Positions 17,171 to 26,521 of a stretch of 64,000 nucleotides of DNA are shown one piece after another. Under the pieces are notes generated by a model. That model was not told where the DNA came from and made no database searches. It saw only the letters and a program-made list of their open reading frames with translations. This DNA is from Arthrobacter antioxidans (GTDB lineage Bacteria; Actinomycetota; Actinomycetes; Actinomycetales; Micrococcaceae), in NCBI RefSeq assembly GCF_023100725.1, contig NZ_CP095501.1:3658001-3722000 (forward strand), written 5' to 3'. The first letter of the stretch is position 1. The number at the start of each line of letters is the position of its first letter. A program made the translations under genes and the position numbers.

Positions 17171-18412
17171 TCACGGGCTGGACGCGCTCTCCACCGTCGC
17201 ACGCGCGGGGACGTCCGTCGGTCCGAGTCGGGTGAGGGCCCACGGGCCGATGACGGCGCCGGAGAGGATGATGGTGCCTGCGACGAGGCAGGCACCCTGC
17301 CACGACGTGGCGTCGTAGAGGACTCCGGCAACCGATGCTCCGACGGCCCCGCCGATCAGGGTTGCGGCTGTGTAGATCCCCATTGCGGCCCCTACCTGGT
17401 CGGGGTGCCGTTCCGTGACGACCGCCTGCTCGATCGGTATCACCATCGCCCACGCCACTCCGCACAGGATCCACAGGGCGGCGATGACCACCGGACCTCC
17501 GGTGTGGGCCAGGGAGATGGCGAAGAGACCGCTGAGGACCGAGCCGGCCGCCATCGCCGCCCGCCGCCCGATCCTGAGGACCACGGTGTGGAGCACAGGG
17601 GGGAGGACGCCCAGCGCTATGGCTCCCGGAAGGAAGACATAGGCGATCTCGATCACACCGAGGCCCAGTTCGCGCTGAAGATGCAGGAGCAGCAGGATCC
17701 CGATCATGGTCTCTGCCAGCGCCGTCACGACGGTAGCGAAGAGCATCGGACGCAGGGCGTTCACGATGCCGCACGTCCTGCGCGGCGCTGCCGATACCCG
17801 ATCGCCTCCTCCCCGGTGCCGATCGGATTCCCGTGAGGTGCTCGTGGGGCCGAGGAAGAGGACAACGGCGCCGACCGCGCAGGCGGCGGCGCACACGAGA
17901 AGAACCGTGGCGTACGAGTCGACGTGTCCGAGGAGCAGCAGGCCTGTGACGAACGCGACCCATGCGCCGGTCTCCTGCACCGACATCAACCGGGCGAAGA
18001 CCCCTGGGTCCGCGGCAAGGTGCTCGCCGATCATGGCGCGGAGGGACACCCAGAGCAGCGCGCCCCCGATGCCACCGAGGGCAGCCGCGGCATACGCGGT
18101 GAGAAGCGAACCCGTGAGTGCATCGGCCGACGCGTACCCGCAGCACGACAGGCCGTACAGAAGCGCACCGACGCCGGCCAGTGTCGTGCGTTCCCGGGAG
18201 TCCGCCAGCCGTCCGGCGACCGGACGGGCGATGACGGAGACGATCAGCTCGAGGGACACGAGGAAGCCCACCTGGGACGGAGTCGAATCGAGCGCAATGC
18301 CGAGCCACAGCGGGACGATGAAATCGAGCAACTCGGCCGGCCCGTTCGTCAGTCCGGCCGCCACCAGCGCCGAACCCAGGCGCGTGCGACCACCTGCCCT
18401 CCCCCGATGCAT
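17171..18412 (-). CDS. MFS transporter
   Basis: 413 aa, twelve predicted membrane helices. The segment ARPVAGRLADSRERTTLAGVG is the motif-A loop after helix 2, and a similar loop (LRIGRRAAMAAGS) follows helix 8. Substrate unknown. The gene is probably leaderless: -10 TAGGAT is 6 nt before ATG 18412. The HhH gene at 17151 follows in the same direction. Confidence 0.88.
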   Translation of the reverse strand: MHRGRAGGRTRLGSALVAAGLTNGPAELLDFIVPLWLGIALDSTPSQVGFLVSLELIVSVIARPVAGRLADSRERTTLAGVGALLYGLSCCGYASADALTGSLLTAYAAAALGGIGGALLWVSLRAMIGEHLAADPGVFARLMSVQETGAWVAFVTGLLLLGHVDSYATVLLVCAAACAVGAVVLFLGPTSTSRESDRHRGGGDRVSAAPRRTCGIVNALRPMLFATVVTALAETMIGILLLLHLQRELGLGVIEIAYVFLPGAIALGVLPPVLHTVVLRIGRRAAMAAGSVLSGLFAISLAHTGGPVVIAALWILCGVAWAMVIPIEQAVVTERHPDQVGAAMGIYTAATLIGGAVGASVAGVLYDATSWQGACLVAGTIILSGAVIGPWALTRLGPTDVPARATVESASSP

Positions 18413-18471
18413 GGGCCGATCCTACCGGTGGCCGGACGGAGCGATCCGAGCTGCCACCGGCCCGTTTCCCC

Positions 18472-20856
18472 TCAGTGCACCGGAGGTGGTGCGGCGCGCC
18501 AGACAGTGGATTCGGTAAGCGTCACAGCGTCGATACTGACGAGCGCGCTATCGGCCGCCCGCAGCCGGGCTCGGGCGGGTTCGGGTAGCCACACGTCGGT
18601 GTCCTTGTGGAGCGGCAGCACACGCAGCTCCAACCCCGCGCCGCTTGCGCCGTCGATTGCATCGAGGTCGATGTGCCAGGGCGTGCCGTCCCAGAACCTG
18701 TCAGCGACACAGACTCCTTCCACGAGGAGCTCCGCGACGTCCCCGGCCCAGTCGATCCGCAGGGTGCGTCGCAGGCCCTCGGAGGCCGCACCCACATCGT
18801 CGAGGACCCAGACCCCTGCCCGCTCGGCGATCTGTTCTGCGCCGGGCACCGCCGGTCGCGCCGCACGACCGCCGTACCGTTGCAGTGGATCCGCCGCCGC
18901 CCGCCGCCATGAGCCGGCGACCGGAATCGAGCCGGCACGGCGCGCTGCCGCGGCATTCTCCGGCTGCACCGGCACCGGAATCCAGGCGTCCTGCCATACC
19001 CTCGGCGACGGCGGCGACGGCGCTCGCACCGAGAGGGCGCCACCCTCGGTCCACAGTGGCTCGTCACACAGCACGAGCCTGCGGCCCCCGTCCCGGCCCT
19101 CGTCCTCGTCCTCGAGGACCCAGACACGATGGGCGTCCCGGCTACCGATCACGAGCACTGACGCCGAGCCGTGAGCGCTCCTCAGCCGGAGGAGTCCACC
19201 GGCCGCGCTGCCGATCCGGGCTGCCGCGCCGTCCACCTCCAGACCGTCCACGAGAACGGTGACGTCACCGGGCAGACCGAACGACACGTCGATGTCCCTC
19301 TCGGCCACCAGGACGAGTGTCGATCCGACAATGGTGAGGAGGGACGCCGTCGCCCACCCGAGGAGGATCCCGCCGATCTCGATCCCGAACGGCCAGTGGG
19401 CGATCGTCCCCCGGGGGACGGCAAGATCCGCACCGACGTGAACGGTGCGCTCCGGCAGGACGATCTCGAAGGAGACCCCGGTGCGGGTCGGTAGGGGGAC
19501 GTGGGGTTGGTGCCAGTTGATGAACAGCACGCCCCCCGATCCATCGGAGCGCACCGTCCACCGCAGCGTCGAGGAGTCGAAGGGTATGGCGGGGAGCAGG
19601 TCGGGGAAACTGGCCGGCATCGTGGCGATCCGTGGTCCGAAGGCCCGCAGGAAGGCGTGCTGCCGCCGCAGTGCCGCGTGACTCGGCGCCAGCTGCCCTG
19701 CAGATCCGATGGCTGCGTGGAAGTCGTAGTCGAACATGGGAAGGTCGTTGGGGTAGCCGGTGTCCTGCGACTCCTGGAAGCCCGTCCTCCCCCGAGGATT
19801 CGTCCCTCCGGCGAACATGTAGTAGCCCTGCCAGGCCGAGCCACTGGCCAGCTTTGCGTGCGCGACGGCCGCAATGTCCTCTCCGGATGGCACGATGCGC
19901 CGGTGATACGTCGTGGCCATCCCGCCGCCCAGTTCGCAGGTGGCGGGAGGGAACGTCGCATCGCGCTCACGTCCCTCGACGGTTGTGGCGTCCACGCCCC
20001 TCACGTCCGCGCCCACCCCCGGATCATCCCACGTCGTCGACATGAAGTAGTGCTGCCTGAACGTGGCGTCCCACGGTGCGTCGGCGTCGACCCAGAACCC
20101 GTCCCCGTACCCGGAGTACAGGGGGAACACCTGGCCGGGAGGGAGGTCCGCCCCACCCCAGGCGGTCGCCGTATAGAACGGCGCCAGCAGTCCTGCGGAA
20201 CGCGCGAGGTCGCGCAAGGTGACCAGATGGTCCGGCTGGTCGTACAGTTCGTTCTCCAGCTGGATCGCGAGGACGGGCCCGCCCTGGCCGCACACCCGGC
20301 CCAGTTGTTCACCCAGTGCCTCGAACCACGGCTCGACGAGGTCGAGATAGCCCGGATCATCCGTGCGGTGCCTGACGGGAGCATGTTGCACCCAGTCGGG
20401 AAATCCTCCGTTGCGCACCTCGCCGTGCACCCACGGGCCGAGGCGCAGAACCACCCCGAGACCGAGCTCGGCGCAGAGCTCGACGAATGCCGCCACGTCG
20501 AGGTCGCCGTCGAAGTCGACGGCACCCTGCTCCGGCTGGTGGTGGAGCCAGATCACATAGCAGGAAACAACATCGATACCCCCTGATCGCATGAGGAGGA
20601 GCGTCTCCCGCCACCGTCGGCGGGGCACGCGTGAGTAATGGATCTCTCCTGAGACGGGAATCCACGGTCGACCGTCCCTCGAGATGCACCGTGATGAGAT
20701 CGAGATTCCACTGGTCGATGGCACATCCGCTTGCAGCAGGGGCTCCTCGGCCGAGGTACGCCAGGGTTCATGCACCACTCGCACCAGGCCCGTGTCCGCC
20801 GATGTCGTCATACTGCATTCTTCGTCGACGGGCGTTGACGATGGGTCGAGGCGCAT
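18472..20856 (-). CDS. GH35 beta-galactosidase
   Basis: 794 aa. N-terminal (beta/alpha)8 barrel of glycoside hydrolase family 35: PVSGEIHYSRVPRRRW opens the domain, the acid/base is E203 in AIQLENELYDQ, and the likely nucleophile is E308 in TCELGGGMATTYH. The C-terminal half contains beta-sandwich segments with no clear domain name. No signal peptide is visible, so it acts in the cytoplasm on imported beta-galactosides. I choose ATG 20856 (GGGAGA 7 nt upstream); ATG 20811 is in frame but has only a weak site. No sugar transporter or regulator is adjacent, unusual for a catabolic GH35. Confidence 0.88.
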   Translation of the reverse strand: MRLDPSSTPVDEECSMTTSADTGLVRVVHEPWRTSAEEPLLQADVPSTSGISISSRCISRDGRPWIPVSGEIHYSRVPRRRWRETLLLMRSGGIDVVSCYVIWLHHQPEQGAVDFDGDLDVAAFVELCAELGLGVVLRLGPWVHGEVRNGGFPDWVQHAPVRHRTDDPGYLDLVEPWFEALGEQLGRVCGQGGPVLAIQLENELYDQPDHLVTLRDLARSAGLLAPFYTATAWGGADLPPGQVFPLYSGYGDGFWVDADAPWDATFRQHYFMSTTWDDPGVGADVRGVDATTVEGRERDATFPPATCELGGGMATTYHRRIVPSGEDIAAVAHAKLASGSAWQGYYMFAGGTNPRGRTGFQESQDTGYPNDLPMFDYDFHAAIGSAGQLAPSHAALRRQHAFLRAFGPRIATMPASFPDLLPAIPFDSSTLRWTVRSDGSGGVLFINWHQPHVPLPTRTGVSFEIVLPERTVHVGADLAVPRGTIAHWPFGIEIGGILLGWATASLLTIVGSTLVLVAERDIDVSFGLPGDVTVLVDGLEVDGAAARIGSAAGGLLRLRSAHGSASVLVIGSRDAHRVWVLEDEDEGRDGGRRLVLCDEPLWTEGGALSVRAPSPPSPRVWQDAWIPVPVQPENAAAARRAGSIPVAGSWRRAAADPLQRYGGRAARPAVPGAEQIAERAGVWVLDDVGAASEGLRRTLRIDWAGDVAELLVEGVCVADRFWDGTPWHIDLDAIDGASGAGLELRVLPLHKDTDVWLPEPARARLRAADSALVSIDAVTLTESTVWRAAPPPVH

Positions 20857-21081
20857 TGCTGTTCTCCCGTGGACCGATGGCGGATACCAAGGATGACACG
20901 GTACAAGAATTGGGCGGGCAGCGGCAGACCGGCCCGCCCGATCGCATGGTGACCTTCGACGTAGACGCAGTGTCCCATTCTTGGCAACCCCTGCCCCCGG
21001 ACGACGAGCAATGTTGAAGGAATGGCCTTTCTGGAGAAGTGTGAGAGGCGGCGGCCTATTGCCGCCCCTTGAGGAGGTCCC

Positions 21082-22035
21082 ATGTTTTTCCACGTCCAGC
21101 AACTCATCAACGAGATCATTCCCGACGAGCCGGATCCGGCTGCGGCGAATGCCCTGCAGGAGGGCCTCGGCGGACAGTTCGGCGAGATGCGCACCATGAT
21201 GCAGTACCTGTTCCAGAGCATGAACTTCCGCGGCGCGGCGGCCAAGCCCTACCGGGACCTGATCCAGGGCATCGGCACCGAGGAGATCAGCCATGTGGAG
21301 CTGATCGGCACCACCATCGCCCGGCTCCTCGACGGCTCACCCCGCTATCAGGGCAAGATCGACGACCCGCTGGACACCCCCGGCGCCGGCGGCTCGATCC
21401 CCCTCAACCTCGCGCTGTCCGAGGGCAACATCCACCACTACCTCGTGGGCGCACAGGGAGCCATGCCGGTGGACTCCGCCGGTAACCCGTGGAGCGGCAG
21501 CTATGTCTACAACTCCGGCAACCTCCCCCTGGACCTGCTCTACAACCTGATGCTCGAGGCCACCGGCCGCCTGCAGAAGTGCCGCATGTACGAGATGACG
21601 GACAACAAGACTGCGCGGTCCACCATCTCCTACCTGATCGTCCGCGACCAGGCCCACGAGAACGGATACGCCAAGGCCCTCGAGACCCTCGGGGTGAACT
21701 GGAAGTCGCTCCTGCCCATTCCGAAGACCAACGCCGAGCAGTTCCCCGAGGTCAAGAAGCTCCTCGACCTCGGCCTGCAGAGCAAGCAGTACACCTTCGA
21801 TCTCAAGGGCCAGTCGGAGGCCGGCAAGATCTACCAGGGGCTGTCGCCGTCGAAGGACGGCACCACCCTCGATGCGAGTGAGCAGGCCCCCGAGGGCGTG
21901 CCGTCGGAGATCGCACCCGAGCGACTGGAGGAGTTCGCGCCCGGGCTGGATCCCGAGTTGCTCGCGCTGATCCAGGCCACGGCGGATATGGAGATGGCGG
22001 ATATCGACGCCACCTTCGGACCGATGGGGAAGTAG
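21082..22035 (+). CDS. Manganese catalase, copy 1
   Basis: 317 aa ferritin-like Mn-catalase; converts hydrogen peroxide to water and oxygen with a dimanganese site. Metal ligands fit the family: E35 (GGQFGEM), E68 and H71 (TEEISHVE), then Glu in LMLEATGRLQ and His in RDQAHENGYAKAL. GAGGAGG lies just upstream of ATG 21082. A hairpin (GGCGGC 21047-21052 with GCCGCC 21061-21066) precedes the ribosome site and could tune translation. Monocistronic, with a strong terminator. It is ~40% like copy 2 at 45688 by eye; unlike copy 2 it lacks the TAAG-type elements. Confidence 0.93.
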   Translation: MFFHVQQLINEIIPDEPDPAAANALQEGLGGQFGEMRTMMQYLFQSMNFRGAAAKPYRDLIQGIGTEEISHVELIGTTIARLLDGSPRYQGKIDDPLDTPGAGGSIPLNLALSEGNIHHYLVGAQGAMPVDSAGNPWSGSYVYNSGNLPLDLLYNLMLEATGRLQKCRMYEMTDNKTARSTISYLIVRDQAHENGYAKALETLGVNWKSLLPIPKTNAEQFPEVKKLLDLGLQSKQYTFDLKGQSEAGKIYQGLSPSKDGTTLDASEQAPEGVPSEIAPERLEEFAPGLDPELLALIQATADMEMADIDATFGPMGK

Positions 22036-22053
22036 CGTCCCCACCCGGAACGC

Positions 22054-22098
22054 ACGGGAAGGGCGCCCACGGCAGTTCACGGTGGGCGCCCTTCCCGT
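22054..22098 (+). terminator. Terminator of Mn-catalase copy 1
   Basis: Perfect 17-bp stem (22054-22070 with 22082-22098), 11-nt loop, starting 19 bp after the stop codon. Confidence 0.85.
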
Positions 22099-22192
22099 CT
22101 CGCAGCGACGCGCAGGGTAGGAGCGTGGACAGCAGGGCACTCCGGGGCGACGGAGCCCTGGGCGCCCCTGTTCCTCGTCGGGGTCGCCGTTC

Positions 22193-23062
22193 CTAGTCGG
22201 GGTCGCCCACCCAGATCTCGATCTGAAGATCCAGCGCCATGCGCTGGAGGTCCAGGGCGTCGGCGTCGCTGAAGGACCGCGGGCGGTCGTCGATGATGCA
22301 CAGCGTCCCGATCCGCCACCCGTCGGCGGTCGTGATCGGGTAGCCGGCATAGAAGCGGATGCGGGGGCCGCCAACGACCAGCGGATGATCACGGTATTCG
22401 GGATCGGCCCAGGCGTCCGTGATGACCAGCACCCGGGAGGCCTCGATGGTGCGTGAACAGAGGGCCGTGTCCCGGGGGAGATCCTGCCCGATCGGGCCCA
22501 CGACGGACTTGATGACCTGCCGGTCCTCGGTGATCAGCGCGATCGAGGACGAGCTCACCCCGAAATGCTCGCGGGCCCGCCTCGTATAGCGGTCGAAGCG
22601 GTCCTCCGCTCCCGTGTCCAGCAACCCCGTCTCGTAGAGGGCGTGGCACCGCTGGTACTCGGCGTCCTCGTCCTCCTCTGCGGTGCCGTCGATCTCCTGG
22701 CCGTCACCGGCGACCCCGTACGGCGCCGTCGCCGCGGGCCGGTCGAATCTGTGCCCATCGGGGTCCAGGACCAGTACACGGAGGTTGTCCCCGAAACCGG
22801 ACACGTCGGCGACCTCGTCGGTGCTGTAATGGGCACCGTCCACCGGGAGCCCTCGGTCGTCGATCATCGCGTTCAGCGCGTGCGCAACCAGATCCCGATC
22901 CGCGGCAGGCAAGGTCCCGCTGCCCTCGAGGTAGGAGACGACTTCGCGGACATCACACATGCCACCAAGACCCGCATAGGTGGCCCCCACGGACGACGCA
23001 TCGAAATCCGTGCTTCGAAGCGCCTGAACAGCCATCCACTGCTGCACGTCCTGGCTGATCAT
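22193..23062 (-). CDS. GAF-domain protein with shared N-terminal module
   Basis: 289 aa. Residues ~30-85 form a helical module (EVVSYLEGSGTLPAADRDLVAHALNAMIDDR, split here only by description) also found at 30163 and, more weakly, 27634. The C-terminal ~170 residues are a GAF domain of the short signalling type (TGLLDTGAEDRFDRYTRRA, then DDWADPEYRDHPLV-like and RFYAGYPI), as in free-standing GAF sensors. ATG 23062 is chosen because codons upstream lose the third-position G+C bias and GGAAAG lies 7 nt before it; the open frame reaches 23191. Ligand unknown; no output domain is present. Confidence 0.8.
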   Translation of the reverse strand: MISQDVQQWMAVQALRSTDFDASSVGATYAGLGGMCDVREVVSYLEGSGTLPAADRDLVAHALNAMIDDRGLPVDGAHYSTDEVADVSGFGDNLRVLVLDPDGHRFDRPAATAPYGVAGDGQEIDGTAEEDEDAEYQRCHALYETGLLDTGAEDRFDRYTRRAREHFGVSSSSIALITEDRQVIKSVVGPIGQDLPRDTALCSRTIEASRVLVITDAWADPEYRDHPLVVGGPRIRFYAGYPITTADGWRIGTLCIIDDRPRSFSDADALDLQRMALDLQIEIWVGDPD

Positions 23063-23179
23063 GTCGCCGCTTTCCGAGAACCCCATGTAATGCCCGAGTC
23101 GGCCGACAGATGCCGGTCCATCAATCACGTTACCTCGTGCAACCAATGCACACGGCTCACGCTCATTCTCCGATCCGGG

Positions 23180-23404
23180 ATGGACAAACATGCTGAGGTA
23201 GGGCTACCGAAGAATCCCGCCTGGCATCACGTCCTGAAGGAACAGCTCGACCGTGAGGGACGTCCCACGCCCGGTGCGGGCATCATCCTGATCCTCCCCG
23301 CTGAACCGGATACCTCGACGCTGCTCGTCACCCTCGACCTCGTGCATCTCCCCCGTGCATGGATCGGTCACCCTCGTCGACGGGCGACCCGTCGACGAGG
23401 GTGA
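23180..23404 (+). CDS. Small ORF of uncertain reality
   Basis: 74 codons from ATG 23180, divergent from the GAF gene. Central part (PAWHHVLKEQLDREGRPTPG, then GIILILPAEPD) has good third-position G+C, but the last 14 codons lie in the perfect hairpin 23364-23408 and read as an Arg-rich tail. No ribosome site stands out. No family recognised. The terminator-like hairpin at its end is the main argument that something is transcribed here. Confidence 0.3.
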   Translation: MDKHAEVGLPKNPAWHHVLKEQLDREGRPTPGAGIILILPAEPDTSTLLVTLDLVHLPRAWIGHPRRRATRRRG

Positions 23405-23408
23405 CCGA
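23364..23408. terminator. 21-bp perfect hairpin, 3-nt loop
   Basis: Arms 23364-23384 and 23388-23408 pair perfectly around CGA. It is 77 bp before the lipoprotein gene and not behind any confident gene, so it may end the small ORF at 23180 or insulate the divergent promoters. Confidence 0.65.
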
Positions 23409-23484
23409 CGCGGCGGGAGTACGGGGCTGACCTACGATCGGATTCCACCGTGGAGTGCTCCGCGGATAAAAGGGGGATTCCGTC

Positions 23485-24222
23485 ATGAGAGCGCCACGGG
23501 CCGTGCTGTGCATCGTCCTGATTCCGACATTCCTGGTGGGTTGTACGAATACTACGGACGACCCTGAGGATCCCGGTCCCGGCGGCCCGAGCCTTTCCTC
23601 GGAAGGAGAATCCGCCATGTCCGGTGGGACCCGGACCGGGAAGACATCGGCGGCCGAAGCCGACGTGGCCGCTTTGAGGGACCTGCGGGGAAATGGTCTG
23701 CAGATCGTGTCCCCGGAGGTGACCCGCGACGGTTTCGAAGCGGCGTCGGCGGTCCTCGAGGGCGTGTCCGTGCAGCCGGCCGAATGCAGCGCCGTCGCCG
23801 CGCGGAACGCCGGGTCCGTCAACCAGTTCGCCGGCGAGGGTGTCATCGGGGCCGGCGTCGCCGACGAACAGGGCTCTGTCCTCTCGGCCGGCCTCCTCGA
23901 CGGCTCCCGCGTGACCGGCCCGGCAGGAGATTTCGAAGGCACCAGAGCGCAGTTGCAGCGCTGCGCGTCCTTCACGGTCTCCGGCGCAACCCTCACCACC
24001 GTCGAGGAAATACCCCAGGATCCCATCGCGGATGCGTCCTACGCCGTCCTGATCACTCAACAACTCGGGGCCGGCCAGTTCCAGTACACGCTCTCCGTGA
24101 ACGCCCGGAGCAATGATCTGATCGCGTCCGTGCAGTCCATGGGAACGGTTGAACCCGACGGCGTGCTGCAGGACGAACTGGCCGACCTGGCAACCCAACT
24201 CCTGGAAGGCCCGGCATCCTGA
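23485..24222 (+). CDS. Lipoprotein of unknown function
   Basis: 245 aa. Signal peptide with lipobox LVGC (Cys at residue 20), then an acidic Gly/Pro/Ser linker (~21-55) and a soluble domain with two Cys (PAECSA and LQRCAS) that may pair. The domain layout resembles sensor-type or LpqH-like actinobacterial lipoproteins but I do not recognise the family. AAAGGGGG precedes ATG 23485. Exported and anchored to the outer face of the membrane. Confidence 0.8.
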   Translation: MRAPRAVLCIVLIPTFLVGCTNTTDDPEDPGPGGPSLSSEGESAMSGGTRTGKTSAAEADVAALRDLRGNGLQIVSPEVTRDGFEAASAVLEGVSVQPAECSAVAARNAGSVNQFAGEGVIGAGVADEQGSVLSAGLLDGSRVTGPAGDFEGTRAQLQRCASFTVSGATLTTVEEIPQDPIADASYAVLITQQLGAGQFQYTLSVNARSNDLIASVQSMGTVEPDGVLQDELADLATQLLEGPAS

Positions 24223-24365
24223 CTCGAAGTGCGGCGTCGCGCCGATGCCGAACGTGTATCCCCCGGTCTTCGCGACTCCTTCGGTTGCGGATGCCCTCCT
24301 GGCCGACAGGCGCACGGACGAAGCCAGTAGGCTCGTCGCACGCCCTTCCAGGAGATCGGAATGAC

Positions 24366-24548
24366 ATGGCACTCACGAGTGAAGACGTAATGAAGGCCCG
24401 GTTCAGGCAGACCAGGTTCAGGGAAGGTTATTCACAGGACGACGTCGATGAATTCCTCGACGAGGTCGCCGTGGAGATCCAGCGACTGAACGGCATCATC
24501 ACGGCCCTCCAGGAGGGGAAACCGGCTCCCTCCGACCACCACGGCTAG
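24366..24548 (+). CDS. Short DivIVA-domain protein
   Basis: 60 aa. Carries only the N-terminal lipid/curvature-binding part of DivIVA: the family motif FREGYSQDDVDEFLDEVAVEI and a short coiled-coil start. It lacks the long coiled coil of Wag31. TAGGCT (24328-24333) could be its -10 and AGGAG lies 11 nt before ATG 24366. Such minimal DivIVA proteins are frequent in Micrococcaceae; role unproven, probably polar or septal. Confidence 0.85.
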   Translation: MALTSEDVMKARFRQTRFREGYSQDDVDEFLDEVAVEIQRLNGIITALQEGKPAPSDHHG

Positions 24549-24589
24549 CCCTCGGGTCCGCCGCGGCTCCGGACGAACCCGACGGGCCG

Positions 24590-25951
24590 CTACGCCTCCC
24601 GCACCACCGTGCTGCGCGTCGCCCCGGTCACCATCCAGCGATCATCCCGGACACGCCACGCCAGGGTCGCCGCGCGCGCCACCATGTAGCCGCCGCCGAA
24701 CGCCAGCCACAGCCAGACGATGCCCTCGCCGCCGGTCAGGTCCGCCATCCCGACCAGGCCCAGCAGCGGCAGGTACACCACCAGGTTCACGACGCCGGCG
24801 ACCGCCAGGTAGCGCGCGTCGCCCGCCCCGATCAGGACGCCGTCGAGCACGAAGACGAGACCGCAGACCGGCTGGAACGCGGCCAGCACCCACAGGCCGG
24901 CCGCGAACGCCGCCTGGACCGACGGATCCGGGGTGAAGATCCACCCGACGAAGGGCGCCACTGCGGCCAGCAGACAACCGGTGACAACGCCGAACGCCAC
25001 GCCCCAGATGATCATGCGCCGCGTGAGTGCCGCCGCGAGCGGCCGGTTCCCGGAGCCGAGTTCCTTGCCGATCAGGGCCTGGGCGGCGATGGCCAGGGCA
25101 TCGAGGGCGAAGGCGAGGAACGTGAAGACCGTCATGACGAGCTGGTGCGAGGCGAGGCTGAGGGGTCCCTGCGCGGTCGCGACGAACACGGTCGCGAGGA
25201 TCGCCACACGCAGCGACAGCGTACGCAGCATGAGCCAGGACCCGACACCGGCCGTGCGCCGGATGCCGCGCAGGGACGGCACCAGGGGCACCCGCTGTCC
25301 CCTGGACGCGCGGACGATCATCACGAGGTAGACGGCGGCCATACCGCACTGGGCGAGGCTCGTCCCGAGCGCGGACCCGGCCACGGACATCCCGGCACCG
25401 TAGACGAGCAGGTAGTTGAGCACGATGTTGACGCCGAACCCGGCACCCGCGACGATCAGCGGCGTGCGCGTGTCCTGCAGCCCGCGCAGCACACCGGTCG
25501 CCGCGAGCACCACCAGCATGGCGGTCAAGCCCGGCATCGACCAGCGGAGGTAGTCGACGGCGAAGGAGTGGACCGCCCCGTCGGCGCCCATGAGCGACGC
25601 CAGCTGCGGAGCGGTGGCCCACCCCAGGACGGACAGGAGGACCCCGAGCACCACGGCGAGGCCCACGCCGTCGCGCCCAGCCGCGAGCGCCTCGGGGAGG
25701 CGTCCGGCACCGAGCAGGCGGGCGACGGCGGGCGTGGTGGAGTAGGCGAGGAAGACCATGAGCCCGACGGCGGTCTGCAGCACCGTGGAGGCGAGCCCTA
25801 CGCCGGCGAGCTCCTCCACGCCGAGGTGTCCCACGATCGCCGAGTCGGCGAGCAGGAAGAGCGGCTCCGCGATCAGGGCGCCCAGGGCCGGGACGGCGAG
25901 CCGGAGGATACTGCGGCTGAGCCGGCGGTTGCTGGGCAGGGATCGACGCAC
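24590..25951 (-). CDS. MATE-family efflux transporter (DinF group)
   Basis: 453 aa, twelve membrane helices in two six-helix halves. The start of helix 1 (RLSRSILRLAVPALGALIAEP) and the LGVEELAGVGLAST turn match DinF/NorM multidrug exporters, which couple drug efflux to Na+ or H+. The start is set at GTG 25951: TACGCT lies 6 nt upstream, the leaderless arrangement, and the longer frame from 26020 would run into the divergent gene. Confidence 0.88.
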   Translation of the reverse strand: MRRSLPSNRRLSRSILRLAVPALGALIAEPLFLLADSAIVGHLGVEELAGVGLASTVLQTAVGLMVFLAYSTTPAVARLLGAGRLPEALAAGRDGVGLAVVLGVLLSVLGWATAPQLASLMGADGAVHSFAVDYLRWSMPGLTAMLVVLAATGVLRGLQDTRTPLIVAGAGFGVNIVLNYLLVYGAGMSVAGSALGTSLAQCGMAAVYLVMIVRASRGQRVPLVPSLRGIRRTAGVGSWLMLRTLSLRVAILATVFVATAQGPLSLASHQLVMTVFTFLAFALDALAIAAQALIGKELGSGNRPLAAALTRRMIIWGVAFGVVTGCLLAAVAPFVGWIFTPDPSVQAAFAAGLWVLAAFQPVCGLVFVLDGVLIGAGDARYLAVAGVVNLVVYLPLLGLVGMADLTGGEGIVWLWLAFGGGYMVARAATLAWRVRDDRWMVTGATRSTVVREA

Positions 25952-26031
25952 CAGTCCAGCGTAGGGGTGCCGGCGCCAGGGCCTAAGCTGGGATGAGCCC
26001 CGAACCGACCGCAAGGACACCCAGGGAAGTC

Positions 26032-26388
26032 ATGAAACTCGGCGTCAAGCAGTATCTGGCAGGCCTCGCCCTGCTGTTCGTCAGTACCCTCTTCGTCCCG
26101 CAGGCGGTCTCGGACTTCGCCCGGGCCGAGTCGACGGGCACCCCGGCGCCGGCGGAGGCGCCGCTCCTCCTGGCCATCGGGTTGCTGATCATCCTCACCG
26201 CCGCGGCCTGCATCGGCTGGGGGTACTGGCTCACCCACCGCACGGGCGCACCCCGCACACCGCACCCCGAGGACGACCCCGACGAGCCGCTGCTGCGCCC
26301 CGGCTACGGCCCGGATCCCTCCGACCGCCAGGACTGGCGTGAGAACCCGCTCCGCCGGCGTGACCAGGACACCGACGGGCGCTTCTGA
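26032..26388 (+). CDS. Small two-helix membrane protein
   Basis: 118 aa. Two membrane helices (about 7-27 and 46-66) and a polar Pro/Asp/Arg-rich tail. No named domain. A -10 TAAGCT (25984-25989) puts the transcript start near 25996, beyond ATG 25993, so ATG 26032 with GGGAAG close upstream is the better start. Confidence 0.7.
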   Translation: MKLGVKQYLAGLALLFVSTLFVPQAVSDFARAESTGTPAPAEAPLLLAIGLLIILTAAACIGWGYWLTHRTGAPRTPHPEDDPDEPLLRPGYGPDPSDRQDWRENPLRRRDQDTDGRF

Positions 26389-26417
26389 CGCGGGCACCCT
26401 GCTGCTGCGCCGCGGCC

Positions 26418-26432
26418 GGGCCCTTTCGGCCC
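26418..26432 (+). terminator. Weak hairpin after 26388 gene
   Basis: GGGCC (26418-26422) and GGCCC (26428-26432) with a 5-nt loop, followed by TT. Small, so efficiency is doubtful. Confidence 0.35.
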
Positions 26433-26521
26433 TTGTCACGGGCTGCAGCGCTTCATAGCGTTGCACACGGCGACCGGGCGGGAGCCTGCCGGGAGGTCGC
26501 ACACTGCGGGAGGACCCACTC

